DNA of 64,000 nucleotides. Source: Cellulomonas fulva. GTDB taxonomy: Bacteria > Actinomycetota > Actinomycetes > Actinomycetales > Cellulomonadaceae. This document shows, one piece after another, positions 50,657 through 60,369 of this stretch. Below the pieces are notes generated by a model, which made no database searches, had not been told where the DNA came from, and saw only the letters and a list, made by a program, of their open reading frames with translations. Within the stretch, counting starts at the first letter, position 1; every line of letters begins with the position of its first letter. A program made the position numbers and the translations under genes. Location: contig NZ_JAHBOH010000001.1 of NCBI RefSeq assembly GCF_018531375.1, forward strand, positions 2,666,001 through 2,730,000, in the 5' to 3' direction.

Positions 50657-51688
50657 GTGCGATGGGACGGGCAGAAGATCGGCGCCGACGAGGGAGCGCT
50701 GCCCGGTCTCGAGCTCCCGGGACTCGTCCGCACGGTGCGGACGCCCGAGTTCTCCGGCGTGACGTTCCACGAGGTACGGGCGCGGTCAGCCCTGTCGCGG
50801 GTACCGGACGCCTCGCAGGTGCCGTTCCGCTGGACGGTGAACCCGATGCGCGGCTGCCTGCACCGCTGCGTCTACTGCTTCGCCCGCGGCACGCACCGGT
50901 ACCTCGAGCTGGACGCGGGCCGCGACTTCGACACCCAGATCGTCGTGAAGACGAACGTCGCGGAGGTGCTGCGGACCGAGGTCGCACGGGACTCGTGGGG
51001 ACGCGAGCACGTCGCCCTCGGCACCAACACCGATCCCTACCAGCGTGCGGAGGGGCGGTATCGACTGATGCCGGGCGTGATCGAGGCGCTGGCCGGCTCC
51101 GGGACGCCGCTGTCCATCCTGACCAAGGGCACGCTGCTGCGCCGGGACCTGCCGCTGCTGCAGGAGGCGGCACAGGACGTCCCCGTCTCGCTCGCGGTGT
51201 CGATCGCCGTGCTGGACGACGAGCTGCAGCAGAGCCTCGAGCCGGGCACGCCGACCGCGCGTGCGCGGCTCGACCTGGTGCGTGCCGTGCGTGACGCCGG
51301 CCTGCCGGTGCACGTCATGGTCGCTCCGGTGCTGCCGTGGCTCACGGACTCGACCGAGCATCTGGACCGGCTGCTCGCCGCGCTCGCCCGTGCGGGCGCG
51401 CAGCGGGCGACGGTCCTGCCGCTGCACCTGCGGCCCGGCGCGCGGGAGTGGTTCCTGGCGTGGCTGGACCGGGAGCGGCCGGAGCTCGTCGCCGGCTACC
51501 GGCGCGTGTACGGGGACGGGTCCTACGCGCACCGCGACTACCGCGCGTGGCTGGCCGCGCGCGTGGCCCCCCTGCTCGCGCGGCACGCGCTGGACCGTCA
51601 CCGACCCGAGGAGGGCGGCGTGCGGTGGTCGCCCCGCGCGTCCCGCGCCCACGCCGCGGCGGCGGAGGTGCAGCCGAGCCTCTTCTGA
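50657..51688 (+). CDS. Rv2578c-family radical SAM protein (spore photoproduct lyase-related)
   Basis: The start is GTG 50657 (VRWDGQKIGADEGALPGL), matching the usual N-terminus of the family; GTG 50639 would add six residues and overlap the SOS box. The 343-residue protein has the Fe-S cluster motif C67-x3-C71-x2-C74 in RGCLHRCVYCFARGTH. Further blocks are FDTQIVVKTN, ALGTNTDPYQ, SILTKGTLLRRD and HVMVAPVLPWLTDS. It is a SAM-radical enzyme of the SPL-like branch with probable DNA-repair function, as suggested by the SOS box. The substrate lesion is unknown. Confidence 0.88.
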   Translation: MRWDGQKIGADEGALPGLELPGLVRTVRTPEFSGVTFHEVRARSALSRVPDASQVPFRWTVNPMRGCLHRCVYCFARGTHRYLELDAGRDFDTQIVVKTNVAEVLRTEVARDSWGREHVALGTNTDPYQRAEGRYRLMPGVIEALAGSGTPLSILTKGTLLRRDLPLLQEAAQDVPVSLAVSIAVLDDELQQSLEPGTPTARARLDLVRAVRDAGLPVHVMVAPVLPWLTDSTEHLDRLLAALARAGAQRATVLPLHLRPGAREWFLAWLDRERPELVAGYRRVYGDGSYAHRDYRAWLAARVAPLLARHALDRHRPEEGGVRWSPRASRAHAAAAEVQPSLF

Positions 51689-51765
51689 CCGCGTCGCACC
51701 GCGAGCATCCCCTGCGCGGACCGTGCCCGGCCGCATTCGCGTCGAGCCCGCGCAGGGACCCCAAC

Positions 51766-51771
51766 TATGAT
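51766..51771 (+). promoter_or_regulatory. -10 box of aspS
   Basis: TATGAT lies 47 nt before the aspS start and matches the -10 consensus closely; the -35 region is poor. Confidence 0.55.
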
Positions 51772-51818
51772 CGTCGCGGCGCCCGACCGGGCCCGGACCC
51801 CGACCTGAAGGACCTTCC

Positions 51819-53609
51819 GTGCTGCGCACCCACACCGCCGGCTCGCTGCGGGCCGAGCACATCGGCACCACCGTCACCCTCACGGGCTGGGTGGACCGTC
51901 GGCGCGATCACGGTGGGGTGGCCTTCGTGGACCTGCGGGACGCGTCGGGCATCGCCCAGGTCGTCATCCGCGACGAGGCGGTCGCCCACGGGCTGCGCGC
52001 GGAGTACGTGCTGCAGGTGACCGGCGAGGTCGGCCGCCGTCCGGAGGGCAACGAGAACGCGCACCTGGCGACGGGCGAGATCGAGGTCGTCGCCACGGAC
52101 GTCGTCGTGCTGAACGAGTCCGCGCCGCTGCCGTTCCAGGTCTCGTCGGCGCTCGACGAGACGATCGGCGAGGAGGCCCGCCTCCGGCACCGCTACCTCG
52201 ACCTGCGCCGGCCGGCGCCCGCGCGTGCCATCCGGCTGCGCTCGGACGTGAGCCGTGCGGCACGCGCGGTGCTGGACGCCAACGACTTCGTCGAGATCGA
52301 GACCCCGACGCTGACGCGCTCCACGCCCGAGGGTGCGCGCGACTTCCTGGTCCCCGCCCGCCTGTCGCCGGGGAGCTGGTACGCGCTGCCGCAGTCGCCG
52401 CAGCTCTTCAAGCAGCTGCTCATGGTCGCCGGCATGGAGCGCTACTACCAGATCGCGCGCTGCTACCGCGACGAGGACTTCCGCGCCGACCGTCAGCCGG
52501 AGTTCACGCAGCTCGACATCGAGATGAGCTTCGTCGAGCAGGACGACGTGATCGCGCTCGCCGAGCAGATCCTGGTCGCCCTGTGGCGCCTGGTCGACGT
52601 CGAGATCCCCACGCCGATCCGCCGCATGACGTTCGCCGAGGCCATGGAGCGGTACGGCACCGACAAGCCGGACCTGCGGTTCGGGCTCGAGCTCGTCGAC
52701 CTGACGCAGTACTTCGCGAGCACGCCGTTCCGCGTGTTCCAGGCGCCCTACGTCGGCGCCGTGGTGCAGCCAGGTGGCGCGAGCACGCCGCGCCGCGGGT
52801 TCGACGCGTGGCAGGAGTGGGCCAAGCAGCGCGGGGCCAAGGGTCTCGCGTACGTCACGGTGGGCGAGGACGGCGAGCTCGGCGGCCCCGTCGCCAAGAA
52901 CATCACCGACGACGAGCGCGCCGGCCTGGCCGCCGCGACGGGCGCCCAGCCGGGCGACGCGATCTTCTTCGCCGCCGGCAGGACGTCCGACGCGCGCGCC
53001 CTGCTCGGTGCGGCCCGCCTCGAGATCGGCCGTCGCGGCGGCCTGGTCGACGAGGCGGCGTGGGAGTTCGTGTGGGTCGTCGACGCGCCGCTCTTCAAGC
53101 CCACGGGCGAGGACGACGACGTCGCGGTCGGCGGTGGCGCGTGGACGGCGGTGCACCACGCCTTCACGTCCCCGACCCCCGAGTGGATCGACCGCTTCGA
53201 GGAGGCGCCGGGCGAGGCGCTCGCGTACGCCTACGACATCGTCTGCAACGGCAACGAGATCGGTGGCGGGTCGATCCGAATCCACCGCCGTGACGTGCAG
53301 GAGCGCGTGTTCGAGATCATGGGCATCGGCCCGGCCGAGGCGCAGGAGAAGTTCGGCTTCCTGCTCGACGCGTTCCAGTTCGGCGCGCCGCCGCACGGCG
53401 GGATCGCGTTCGGCTGGGACCGCATCGTCGCGCTGCTCACGGGCGCGGAGTCCATCCGCGAGGTCATCGCGTTCCCGAAGTCGGGCGGCGGCTACGACCC
53501 GCTCACGCAGGCGCCCGCCCCGATCACGGTCGAGCAGCGCCGCGAGGCGGGCGTGGACGCCAAGCCCAAGGAGGCGAAGCCCGCCGTCGAGGCCCCCGCC
53601 GCGCCGTGA
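51819..53609 (+). CDS. aspS: Aspartyl-tRNA synthetase
   Basis: The start is GTG 51819 with GAAGGA upstream; 596 residues. The N-terminal OB anticodon domain ([23 protein letters not shown]) is followed by the class II core: the flipping loop region [48 protein letters not shown] (motif 2), the bacterial GAD insertion (~280-420), and [29 protein letters not shown] (motif 3). It is the bacterial type; without GatCAB information I cannot say whether it is discriminating. A Lys/Ala/Pro-rich tail ends the protein. It overlaps the acetyltransferase gene by 4 bp. Confidence 0.97.
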   Translation: MLRTHTAGSLRAEHIGTTVTLTGWVDRRRDHGGVAFVDLRDASGIAQVVIRDEAVAHGLRAEYVLQVTGEVGRRPEGNENAHLATGEIEVVATDVVVLNESAPLPFQVSSALDETIGEEARLRHRYLDLRRPAPARAIRLRSDVSRAARAVLDANDFVEIETPTLTRSTPEGARDFLVPARLSPGSWYALPQSPQLFKQLLMVAGMERYYQIARCYRDEDFRADRQPEFTQLDIEMSFVEQDDVIALAEQILVALWRLVDVEIPTPIRRMTFAEAMERYGTDKPDLRFGLELVDLTQYFASTPFRVFQAPYVGAVVQPGGASTPRRGFDAWQEWAKQRGAKGLAYVTVGEDGELGGPVAKNITDDERAGLAAATGAQPGDAIFFAAGRTSDARALLGAARLEIGRRGGLVDEAAWEFVWVVDAPLFKPTGEDDDVAVGGGAWTAVHHAFTSPTPEWIDRFEEAPGEALAYAYDIVCNGNEIGGGSIRIHRRDVQERVFEIMGIGPAEAQEKFGFLLDAFQFGAPPHGGIAFGWDRIVALLTGAESIREVIAFPKSGGGYDPLTQAPAPITVEQRREAGVDAKPKEAKPAVEAPAAP

Positions 53610-54421
53610 CGGCGCTCGACCTGCTGCCGCCGCGGTGGCGGTCCGACCGGTTCCTGCGGACGGACGCGCCGGGGTGGCACGACGTCGAGGTGGTCGGGGA
53701 CGACGAGGCCGTCGTGGTCGTCGTCGACTCGCCGCACGTCGAGCGTGCGGTCGTGGGCCGTGGCGATGCGGGACGCGTGCGCGGGCTGCTGGCCGACCTC
53801 GCGCGGCGGCGCGCGGGACGCCCGCACGGCTGGATGAGCGTGCCGCGCGGGACGTCGCCGTCCGACGACGTGCTGGCCGCGCTCGGGCTGCGCCCGTTCT
53901 CGTCGTGGGACTGGTTCGCCTCGACCACCTGTCCCGACGGCCTGGCCGACCGCCCACCCGGCGGCGCGCCGGCTCCCGCGCTCGAGCCGGCCGCCGCCGT
54001 GCGGGAGCTGGACCGCGTGGCCGACGCCGCGGAGATCCGCGCGTGCCTCGCCGAGGCGAACCCGGGCACGTCCGCGGACCCCGGCGGCGCGCTCGAGGCG
54101 GCCTGGTTCGGCGTCGCGGACCACGACGCGCTCGTCGGGGTGATCGGTGCGAGCCTGCGCCCCGCCGCTGACTCCGCGCACGCGGCCTCCTGGCACCTGC
54201 ACGGGCTCGGGGTCCGGCCGCGCGCCCGGCGTCGCGGCCTGGGCGCGGCGTTGACCGCCGCGGCCACGACGGCCGGGCTGCGGGCCGGGGCGCCGTGGGT
54301 CTCCCTCGGCATGTACGCCGACAACGCCGGCGCCCGCCGGATCTACGAGCGGCTCGGCTACGTGTGCGAGGCGCGCTTCGACTCGTTCGGACCCCCGACG
54401 GCGGAGCGGCCGCCCTCCTGA
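53606..54421 (+). CDS. GNAT family N-acetyltransferase
   Basis: The start is GTG 53606 (GTGA overlap with aspS); 271 residues. The second half is a GNAT domain: [24 protein letters not shown] is motif A with the pyrophosphate-binding R-x2-G-x-G/A loop, and [20 protein letters not shown] is motif B. The N-terminal half ([16 protein letters not shown]) resembles a degenerate second GNAT domain. The acceptor is unknown. Coupled translation to aspS is clear but may carry no functional meaning. Confidence 0.87.
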   Translation: MTALDLLPPRWRSDRFLRTDAPGWHDVEVVGDDEAVVVVVDSPHVERAVVGRGDAGRVRGLLADLARRRAGRPHGWMSVPRGTSPSDDVLAALGLRPFSSWDWFASTTCPDGLADRPPGGAPAPALEPAAAVRELDRVADAAEIRACLAEANPGTSADPGGALEAAWFGVADHDALVGVIGASLRPAADSAHAASWHLHGLGVRPRARRRGLGAALTAAATTAGLRAGAPWVSLGMYADNAGARRIYERLGYVCEARFDSFGPPTAERPPS

Positions 54422-54434
54422 GCGACCGGCGCGG

Positions 54435-54779
54435 CTACCACCGCCGCGGCGTCGGTGGCGCATCGGGCCGCAGGGACTCGTGACGCCCAGGGGCCTCGGC
54501 CGCGGGGTCCGGCGGACCTGGGGTGGGCCGACGAGCCGCGGCGAGCGAGCGACGCGCGCACCGCCACGCGGCGAGACCGAGCACCGGTGTGAGCAGCGCG
54601 GTCACGAACCACGAGAACGCCATGCCGGACTCGCCGTGCCGCGCGGTGCTGACCAGGAAGAGGACGTGGCTCGCGGTCAGCACCACGAGCACCACGGCCG
54701 CAGCGCCCCAGCCGGCCGCGCGTCGCGGGTCGGCGTCCGGTGCGGGCGCCACGTCGGGGCGGGGCTCGAGGGGGCGCAC
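54435..54779 (-). CDS. Small two-helix membrane protein, hypothetical
   Basis: The 114-residue frame starts at GTG 54779, four bp after the MMPL stop codon and without a clear ribosome-binding site, so it is probably coupled. Two transmembrane segments (~22-43, [21 protein letters not shown], and ~53-72, [18 protein letters not shown]) are flanked by Pro/Arg-rich tails. I do not recognise a family. It may assist the MMPL transporter. Confidence 0.6.
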   Translation of the reverse strand: MRPLEPRPDVAPAPDADPRRAAGWGAAAVVLVVLTASHVLFLVSTARHGESGMAFSWFVTALLTPVLGLAAWRCARRSLAAARRPTPGPPDPAAEAPGRHESLRPDAPPTPRRW

Positions 54780-54783
54780 GGGG

Positions 54784-57018
54784 TCAGTGGGTGATCTCGA
54801 CGCGCGCGTGCAGTCGCTTCGCCCAGCCGGGAGCCCACCAGTTGAGCCGGCCCAGGACCGTCATCGTCGCGGGCACCAGCAGGAGCCGCACGACCGTGGC
54901 GTCGATGAGCACGGCGACGGCGAGCGCGAAGCCGACCTCCTTGATGACCAGCAGCTCGCCCGCGACGAACCCGGCGAACACGACGACGATGATCGCGGCG
55001 GCCGAGGTGATGATCCGGCCCGACCGCTGCAGCCCGAGCCGCACCGCCTCGGACGTCGGGCGGCCCTCGTCGTGCAGCTCCTTGATGCGCGAGAGCAGGA
55101 ACACCTCGTAGTCCATCGCGAGGCCGAAGCCGAAGGCGATCACGAGGGCGAGGACGTACGTCTCGATGCCGCCGGCGGACGTGAACCCGAGAAGCGACTC
55201 GAGGTGGCCGTCCTGGAACACCCAGACGAGCACGCCGAGCGACGCGGCCAGCGAGAGCACGTTGGTGAGCAGCGCCTTGACGGGGATCACGAACGAGCCG
55301 GTCATGAGGAACAGCAGGACGAACGTCGCGAGGACGACGATCAGCGCGGCCCACGGCGCGCCGTCGGCGAGTGCGGCGACGAAGTCCGTCTGCGACGCGG
55401 CCTGGCCCGCGACCCACGTCGGGAAGGCCGGGTCGAGCCCACGGATCTCCTCGACGACGCCGCGGGCGACCTCGCCGCCGGGGTCGTCCGTGGCGGGGCG
55501 GACCCCGATCACGACGTACGAGCCGACGACCGCGGGCGGGTCGACGGACGCCACGTCGTCGAGCGCGGCGAGCTCGTCCGCCCAGGCGGTGGCGTCCGCC
55601 ATCGTCGCCTCGGTCACGACCGTGATGTCGGGACTCGTCGACGCGGGGTACTGCTCGGCGAGGACGTCCAGGAACTGGCGCTGCGTGCTGCTCTCGGGCA
55701 GGAGCGCGGTCGTCGAGCCGCGCAGCTCGAGGTGCGCGAGCGGCGCGGCCAGCACGCCCAGCAGCGCCACCGCTCCCGCGGTGACCAGCCAGGGATGGCG
55801 CTGCACGCGCCCGACGAGCCGGGAGAACACGCCCTCCTCGGCCTGGACGTCGGCGGTGCGCGCGAGCACGGGGCGCAGGAAGGGGACGCGCGCCAGGAGG
55901 CCGGGCCTGAGGAGCCGCCGGCCCGCCAGGGTGAGCAGCGCGGGGACGAGCGTGAGGGCGGTCGCGACCGCGACCAGGATGACCGCGCAGCCCGCGGCGC
56001 CGATCGCGCGCAGGATCTGCGGGCTGAACACCAGGAGCGAGGCGACCGCGATCGCGACGGTCACCGCCGAGAACGCGACCGTGCGGCCCGCGGTGGCCAT
56101 GGCCCGCTCCACCGCCGTGACGACGGCGCCGTCCCCGCGGCGGCGTCGGGCGGAACGGCCCTCGTCGTGGTCGACGAGCGCGTGCAGCTCCTCCCGGAAC
56201 CGCGAGACGATCAGCAGGCCGTAGTCGATCGAGAGCCCGAGGCCGAGCACCGTCACCACGTTCACCACGGACGACTCGACGTCCATGAGGTAGGTCAGCG
56301 CGAGCACGGTCGCGAGCCCGCCGGCGATCGACGCGACCGCGCCGGCCATCGGCATCGCCGCGGCCAGGAAGCCGCCGAACACCAGGACCATGACGAGCAG
56401 GGCGATCGGCAGCGCGATGGCCTCGCCGGTGCGCAGGTCCTCCTCGACCTGAGAGGTGATCTCGTCGACGATCAGCGGCGTCCCGCCGACGATGCCCGTC
56501 ACGTCGGGCGCGACGTCGCCCAGGTCGTCCGGCACCTGGCCGAGTCGCTCCGTGACGGCGTCGACGGTCTCGGCGTGCGCCTCGTCGGAGAGCGTCGGGT
56601 CGAGGTCGACCACCATGAGGAAGCCGTCGCCGTCCTGCGCGACGAGGGGCGCCGCGGCGGGGTTCTCGACCCCGTCCGGCAGCACCAACGGGTCGATCAC
56701 CGACGCGACCCCGGGGATCGCGGCGACGTCGTCGCGTGCGGGCGCGAGCGCGGTCGCGACGTCGGGGTCCGCGGGGTCGACGCCCGACAGCACGAGCGTG
56801 AGGGAGGTGCCGGACTCGTCGGCCTCCTCGAGGATCGCGCGCGCCTGCGCGCTCTCCGAGCCCGGTGCCTCCGGCTGCCCCGTGCTGAGGCGGTCGAACA
56901 GGGACTCGCCGTGGACGCCCTGGACCGCGAAGGCGTAGCCGACGACGGTCAGGACGATCCACACGACGACGGTGACGCGTGGGTGGTGCGCGACGAGGCG
57001 CCCGAGACGTGCGAACAC
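54784..57018 (-). CDS. MMPL family RND-type transporter
   Basis: The start is GTG 57018 ([15 protein letters not shown]); 744 residues. Twelve transmembrane helices in two halves, each with a large periplasmic domain, form the RND/MMPL layout. Helix motifs include [38 protein letters not shown] and the second-half [23 protein letters not shown], where the paired Asp-Tyr residues serve proton relay. MMPL proteins export lipids, siderophores or drugs. The substrate is unknown. A small membrane protein follows after 4 bp. GACGAT six nt before the start suggests a leaderless transcript. Confidence 0.92.
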   Translation of the reverse strand: MFARLGRLVAHHPRVTVVVWIVLTVVGYAFAVQGVHGESLFDRLSTGQPEAPGSESAQARAILEEADESGTSLTLVLSGVDPADPDVATALAPARDDVAAIPGVASVIDPLVLPDGVENPAAAPLVAQDGDGFLMVVDLDPTLSDEAHAETVDAVTERLGQVPDDLGDVAPDVTGIVGGTPLIVDEITSQVEEDLRTGEAIALPIALLVMVLVFGGFLAAAMPMAGAVASIAGGLATVLALTYLMDVESSVVNVVTVLGLGLSIDYGLLIVSRFREELHALVDHDEGRSARRRRGDGAVVTAVERAMATAGRTVAFSAVTVAIAVASLLVFSPQILRAIGAAGCAVILVAVATALTLVPALLTLAGRRLLRPGLLARVPFLRPVLARTADVQAEEGVFSRLVGRVQRHPWLVTAGAVALLGVLAAPLAHLELRGSTTALLPESSTQRQFLDVLAEQYPASTSPDITVVTEATMADATAWADELAALDDVASVDPPAVVGSYVVIGVRPATDDPGGEVARGVVEEIRGLDPAFPTWVAGQAASQTDFVAALADGAPWAALIVVLATFVLLFLMTGSFVIPVKALLTNVLSLAASLGVLVWVFQDGHLESLLGFTSAGGIETYVLALVIAFGFGLAMDYEVFLLSRIKELHDEGRPTSEAVRLGLQRSGRIITSAAAIIVVVFAGFVAGELLVIKEVGFALAVAVLIDATVVRLLLVPATMTVLGRLNWWAPGWAKRLHARVEITH

Positions 57019-57024
57019 GCGGTC

Positions 57025-57030
57025 ATCGTC
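57025..57030 (-). promoter_or_regulatory. -10 box, possible leaderless promoter of the MMPL gene
   Basis: On the minus strand GACGAT ends six nt before GTG 57018; no Shine-Dalgarno sequence. Confidence 0.35.
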
Positions 57031-57168
57031 GCAGGTCGCTGCGCGTGCGCGCACACCGCGGCGTCGGCGGGGCCGTGCCCGCCCACGGACGGCATCCTCG
57101 CGCCGGGGGTGCGCCGGGGGTGCGCCGGGTGCGCGCCGGGTGGGCGCGGCGGTGTCGGCAGGCCGACG

Positions 57169-57174
57169 TACGCT
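57169..57174 (+). promoter_or_regulatory. -10 box, probable leaderless promoter of rarA
   Basis: TACGCT ends six nt before ATG 57181; no ribosome-binding site. The upstream 57105-57165 is a GC-rich run of GCCGGGGGTGC-like repeats. Confidence 0.5.
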
Positions 57175-57180
57175 GCGCGC

Positions 57181-58551
57181 ATGGACCTGTTCGACGCGGT
57201 GTCGTCCACGGCGGCGGGCGTCCCGCTCGCCGGCGCGGGCGCGCCGCTCGCGGTCCGGATGCGCCCGCGCTCGCTGGACGAGGTCGCGGGTCAGGCGCAC
57301 CTGCTCGTCGCGGGCTCGCCCCTGCGCCGGCTCGTCGAGCCGGCGGGGGAGGCGGAGCGGCGCGCGGCGCCCTCGTCGGTCGTGCTCTGGGGTCCGCCCG
57401 GGACCGGGAAGACGACCCTGGCCTACCTGGTCGCCACCTCGTCGGGCCGTCGGTTCGTCGAGCTGTCCGCCGTGACGGCCGGGGTCAAGGACGTGCGCGC
57501 CGTGGTCGACGACGCCCGTCGCCGCCTGGCGACGGACGGCGGCGAGACGGTGCTCTTCATCGACGAGGTGCACCGCTTCACCAAGGCCCAGCAGGACGCG
57601 CTGCTCCCGAGCGTCGAGAACCGCTGGGTCACGCTCGTCGCCGCCACGACGGAGAACCCGTCCTTCTCGGTGAACTCGCCGCTGCTGTCCCGCTCGCTCC
57701 TGCTCACGCTGCAGCCGCTGGACGTGGAGGACGTCCGCGCGCTGGTCCGGCGCGCGGTCGCCGACGAGCGCGGCCTGGGGGAGGCGGTCCGGCTCGAGCC
57801 CGAGGCGGAGGAGCACCTGCTGCGCCTGGCCGGCGGGGACGCGCGCAAGGCGCTGACGATCCTCGAGGCCGCCGCGGGCGCGGCGCTGTCCGGCGCGACG
57901 GGCGAGGACGGGCCGGCGGCGGTGGACCTCGCCACCATGGAGCGCGCGATCGACGTCGCGGCGGTCCGCTACGACCGCGACGGCGACCAGCACTACGACG
58001 TCATCAGCGCGTTCATCAAGTCGGTGCGCGGGTCCGACGTCGACGCCGCGCTGCACTACCTGGCGCGGATGATCGCGGCGGGGGAGGACCCGCGGTTCAT
58101 CGCGCGCCGGATCGTGATCTCGGCCGCCGAGGACGTCGGGATGGCGGACCCGAGCGCGCTGCAGACCGCGGTCGCGGCGGCGCAGGCGGTGCAGCTGATC
58201 GGCATGCCCGAGGCGCGCATCGTGCTGGCCGAGGCCGTCGTCCACCTGGCGACGGCGCCCAAGTCCAACGCGGCCTACGTCGGCATCGACCGTGCGCTGG
58301 CGGACGTCCGCGCGGGCCGGATCGGCTCGGTGCCGACCCACCTGCGGGACGCGCACTACCCGGGCGCCGCCCAGCACGGCCACGGCAAGGGCTACGTCTA
58401 CTCGCACGACGAGCCGCACGGCGTCGCGTCGCAGCAGTACCTGCCCGACGAGCTGCAGGGCCAGCGGTACTACGAGCCCACCGACCGGGGCTTCGAGCGT
58501 CAGGTCACCGACCGCCTCGACCGCATCCGCCAGCTGCTCGGGCCCGCCTGA
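57181..58551 (+). CDS. rarA: Replication-associated recombination AAA+ ATPase RarA (MgsA)
   Basis: The 456-residue protein starts at ATG 57181 (MDLFDAVSS). Walker A is [11 protein letters not shown] and Walker [16 protein letters not shown]; sensor and arginine-finger blocks are [19 protein letters not shown]. The C-terminal MgsA domain has [24 protein letters not shown] and [18 protein letters not shown]. It is a clamp-loader-like tetramer that acts at stalled replication forks. A 9-bp hairpin terminator follows. Confidence 0.95.
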   Translation: MDLFDAVSSTAAGVPLAGAGAPLAVRMRPRSLDEVAGQAHLLVAGSPLRRLVEPAGEAERRAAPSSVVLWGPPGTGKTTLAYLVATSSGRRFVELSAVTAGVKDVRAVVDDARRRLATDGGETVLFIDEVHRFTKAQQDALLPSVENRWVTLVAATTENPSFSVNSPLLSRSLLLTLQPLDVEDVRALVRRAVADERGLGEAVRLEPEAEEHLLRLAGGDARKALTILEAAAGAALSGATGEDGPAAVDLATMERAIDVAAVRYDRDGDQHYDVISAFIKSVRGSDVDAALHYLARMIAAGEDPRFIARRIVISAAEDVGMADPSALQTAVAAAQAVQLIGMPEARIVLAEAVVHLATAPKSNAAYVGIDRALADVRAGRIGSVPTHLRDAHYPGAAQHGHGKGYVYSHDEPHGVASQQYLPDELQGQRYYEPTDRGFERQVTDRLDRIRQLLGPA

Positions 58552-58559
58552 CCGGGGAG

Positions 58560-58584
58560 TCGCCGAGCGGTGGATGCTCGGCGA
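58560..58584 (+). terminator. rarA terminator
   Basis: TCGCCGAGC (58560-58568), a 7-nt loop and GCTCGGCGA (58576-58584) form a perfect 9-bp stem followed by TTCGG, nine bp after the rarA stop. Confidence 0.75.
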
Positions 58585-58609
58585 TTCGGCCGGAGGGCGC
58601 CTCAGCGGG

Positions 58610-58615
58610 TAAGGT
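58610..58615 (+). promoter_or_regulatory. -10 box of rpsD
   Basis: TAAGGT is a fair -10 match giving a leader of about 160 nt before rpsD. The -35 region is weak (TTCGGC, 19-nt spacing). I see no clear S4-binding leader structure. Confidence 0.4.
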
Positions 58616-58780
58616 GTCACGGTCGTGCAGCACCCGTGGGTGCCGCACCGACCACCTGGGGCCCTAGCCAGGAACCGGACGCGTCGTCACCAGCTGACCG
58701 CGGCCGTTCCCTCGAAGGTCGGCCCCACGCCCCGGACGCCGTCCGGCCGGCGTGACGTCAACACGACAGGAAGTACAGCT

Positions 58781-59407
58781 GTGAGCAGTGTGACCCGCTC
58801 GCGTCGCCAGGTCCGCCTGAGCCGCGCCCTCGGCCTGGCCCTGACGCCCAAGGCCGTCAAGCACTTCGAGAAGCGTCCCTACCCGCCCGGTGAGCACGGC
58901 CGCGCGCGTCGTCGCACCGAGTCGGACTACGCGGTCCGGCTGCGCGAGAAGCAGCGCCTGCGTGCGCAGTACGCGCTGCGCGAGAAGCAGCTCGCCCGTG
59001 CCTACCAGGACGCCCGCAAGGCCCCGGGCCTGACCGGTGAGGCGCTCGTCGAGATCCTCGAGACCCGTCTCGACGCGCTCGTCCTGCGCGCCGGCTTCGG
59101 CCGCACGATCCTGCAGGCGCGCCAGATCGTGGTGCACCGCCACATCCTCGTCGACGGCCAGATCGTCGACCGCCCCTCCTTCCGCGTGAAGCCGGGCCAG
59201 ACCATCCAGGTCAAGCCGAAGAGCCAGGCCACCACGCCGTTCCAGGTGGCCGCCGCCGGTGCGCACCGCGACGTGCTGCCGGCCGTCCCGGGCTACCTGG
59301 ACGTCCAGCTCGAGAAGCTGACGGCCGTGCTGGTCCGTGAGCCGAAGCGCGCCGAGGTCCCCGTGACCTGCGAGGTCCAGCTGGTCGTGGAGTACTACGC
59401 CCGCTGA
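58781..59407 (+). CDS. rpsD: 30S ribosomal protein S4 (zinc-free type)
   Basis: The start is GTG 58781 after AGGAAG; 208 residues. The S4 domain is clear (LETRLDALVLRAGFGRTILQARQIVVHRHILVDGQIVDRPSFRVKPGQ). The N-terminus (VRLSRALGLALTPKAVKHFEKRPYPPGEHG) lacks the CxxC zinc ligands of the C+ form, so this is the zinc-independent variant. It stands alone rather than in the alpha operon, an arrangement known in actinobacteria. The long leader is consistent with regulation. Confidence 0.95.
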   Translation: MSSVTRSRRQVRLSRALGLALTPKAVKHFEKRPYPPGEHGRARRRTESDYAVRLREKQRLRAQYALREKQLARAYQDARKAPGLTGEALVEILETRLDALVLRAGFGRTILQARQIVVHRHILVDGQIVDRPSFRVKPGQTIQVKPKSQATTPFQVAAAGAHRDVLPAVPGYLDVQLEKLTAVLVREPKRAEVPVTCEVQLVVEYYAR

Positions 59408-59426
59408 CCCACCCGGTCCCGTTCGG

Positions 59427-59455
59427 AGCCCCGTCGCGCCTCGCGCGGCGGGGTT
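59427..59455 (+). terminator. rpsD terminator
   Basis: A 13-bp stem (AGCCCCGTCGCGC with GCGCGGCGGGGTT, two wobble pairs) around a CTC loop, followed by CTGTCG, 20 bp after the rpsD stop. Confidence 0.8.
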
Positions 59456-59526
59456 CTGTCGTCCGCGGGGCGCGCGGGTAGGGTTTCACCGTCAGGCGCA
59501 GGTACACCGGGTAGTGAGGACGTGGG

Positions 59527-59895
59527 ATGTCGGTCTCGGACGTCGCGGGGCTCGTCGCGGCCATCGCGTTCGTGCTGCTCGTGGGGCTGTGCGCGGTGCC
59601 GCTGCTCAAGCTCGGCAAGGTGCTGGACGAGGCGCGTGACTCCGTCAAGGAGCTCACGGACCACACCGTCCCGGTGCTCGACGAGACCGCGCAGCTCGTC
59701 GCCTCGTCGAACGTGCAGCTCGACAACGTCGACAAGGTGACGACCGCTGCCGCGCAGGTGTCGCAGAACGTCTCCGCGCTCACCGCGCTGTTCGCGGCGA
59801 CCGTCGGCAGCCCGATGGTCAAGGTCGCCGCGTTCTCCTACGGCGTCCGCCGCGCGTTCGGCGGACTGGCGGCCGGCGCCCGCAAGGGCCGCTGA
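59527..59895 (+). CDS. DUF948 domain-containing protein
   Basis: The 122-residue protein starts at ATG 59527. One N-terminal transmembrane segment (~8-27, GLVAAIAFVLLVGLCAVPLL) is followed by amphipathic helix KLGKVLDEARDSVKELTDHTVPVLDETAQLV and coiled-coil-like NVDKVTTAAAQVSQNVSALTAL. DUF948 proteins resemble YtxG-type general-stress proteins in Bacillus, but the function is unknown. It overlaps the next gene by 1 bp (TGATG) and precedes alaS, a conserved actinobacterial neighbourhood. Confidence 0.88.
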   Translation: MSVSDVAGLVAAIAFVLLVGLCAVPLLKLGKVLDEARDSVKELTDHTVPVLDETAQLVASSNVQLDNVDKVTTAAAQVSQNVSALTALFAATVGSPMVKVAAFSYGVRRAFGGLAAGARKGR

Positions 59896-60263
59896 TGCGG
59901 CGCCTGTTCTGGGTCGGGGTCGGCGTGGTCGCCACCGTCGTCGTGGTGCGCAAGGGCCGGGACCTCGCGGTCGCGTACCTGCCGGAGGGCACCACCGACG
60001 TCGTCGAGGGCGCCACGGCGATCACGCGTGCGCTCGGCACCGCCCGGCACGAGTTCGTCGCCGGCATGGCCGAGCGGGAGGCCCAGCTCCGCCACCAGCT
60101 GGTCGGTGACGTCGACGTCGACGAGGCCCGGGCGAACCAGGGCCGGCACGTCGAGGAGCTGCGAGCCGCGTGGAGCGGCCGGCGCGGCGGGACCCCGGTC
60201 CCGGGCGGCTGGGCCGGACCGCTCGACGACCCTGACGACGACGGCGAAGCCGCCTTCTTCTGA
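59895..60263 (+). CDS. Small DUF6167-type hypothetical protein
   Basis: The 122-residue protein starts at ATG 59895. An N-terminal hydrophobic segment ([20 protein letters not shown], residues 2-21) is followed by a helical region ([18 protein letters not shown]) and an acidic tail ending DDDGEAAFF. Such proteins occur between the DUF948 gene and alaS in many actinobacteria. It probably anchors in the membrane with the DUF948 partner. No function is known. Confidence 0.82.
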   Translation: MRRLFWVGVGVVATVVVVRKGRDLAVAYLPEGTTDVVEGATAITRALGTARHEFVAGMAEREAQLRHQLVGDVDVDEARANQGRHVEELRAAWSGRRGGTPVPGGWAGPLDDPDDDGEAAFF

Positions 60264-60369
60264 CCCGTGCCCCGCACCACGTCGAACTGCCGCACAGCGG
60301 CCGGCTCGACCACCACGACCACCGGGCCGCGACCGGCCCGGACATCTCCAGGACATCGACGAGGACACC

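Noticed and set aside
54523..58551. A single stop-free plus-strand frame of more than 1300 codons running antisense through the MMPL gene into rarA
   Set aside because: The rarA start at 57181 explains the conserved part. Upstream translation is Arg/Gly/Glu-rich antisense of a clear MMPL transporter, an effect of high GC content.
58552..58780. Structured S4-binding leader of rpsD
   Set aside because: The only clear hairpin (58560-58584) belongs to the end of rarA; the rest shows no convincing pseudoknot or known leader motif.
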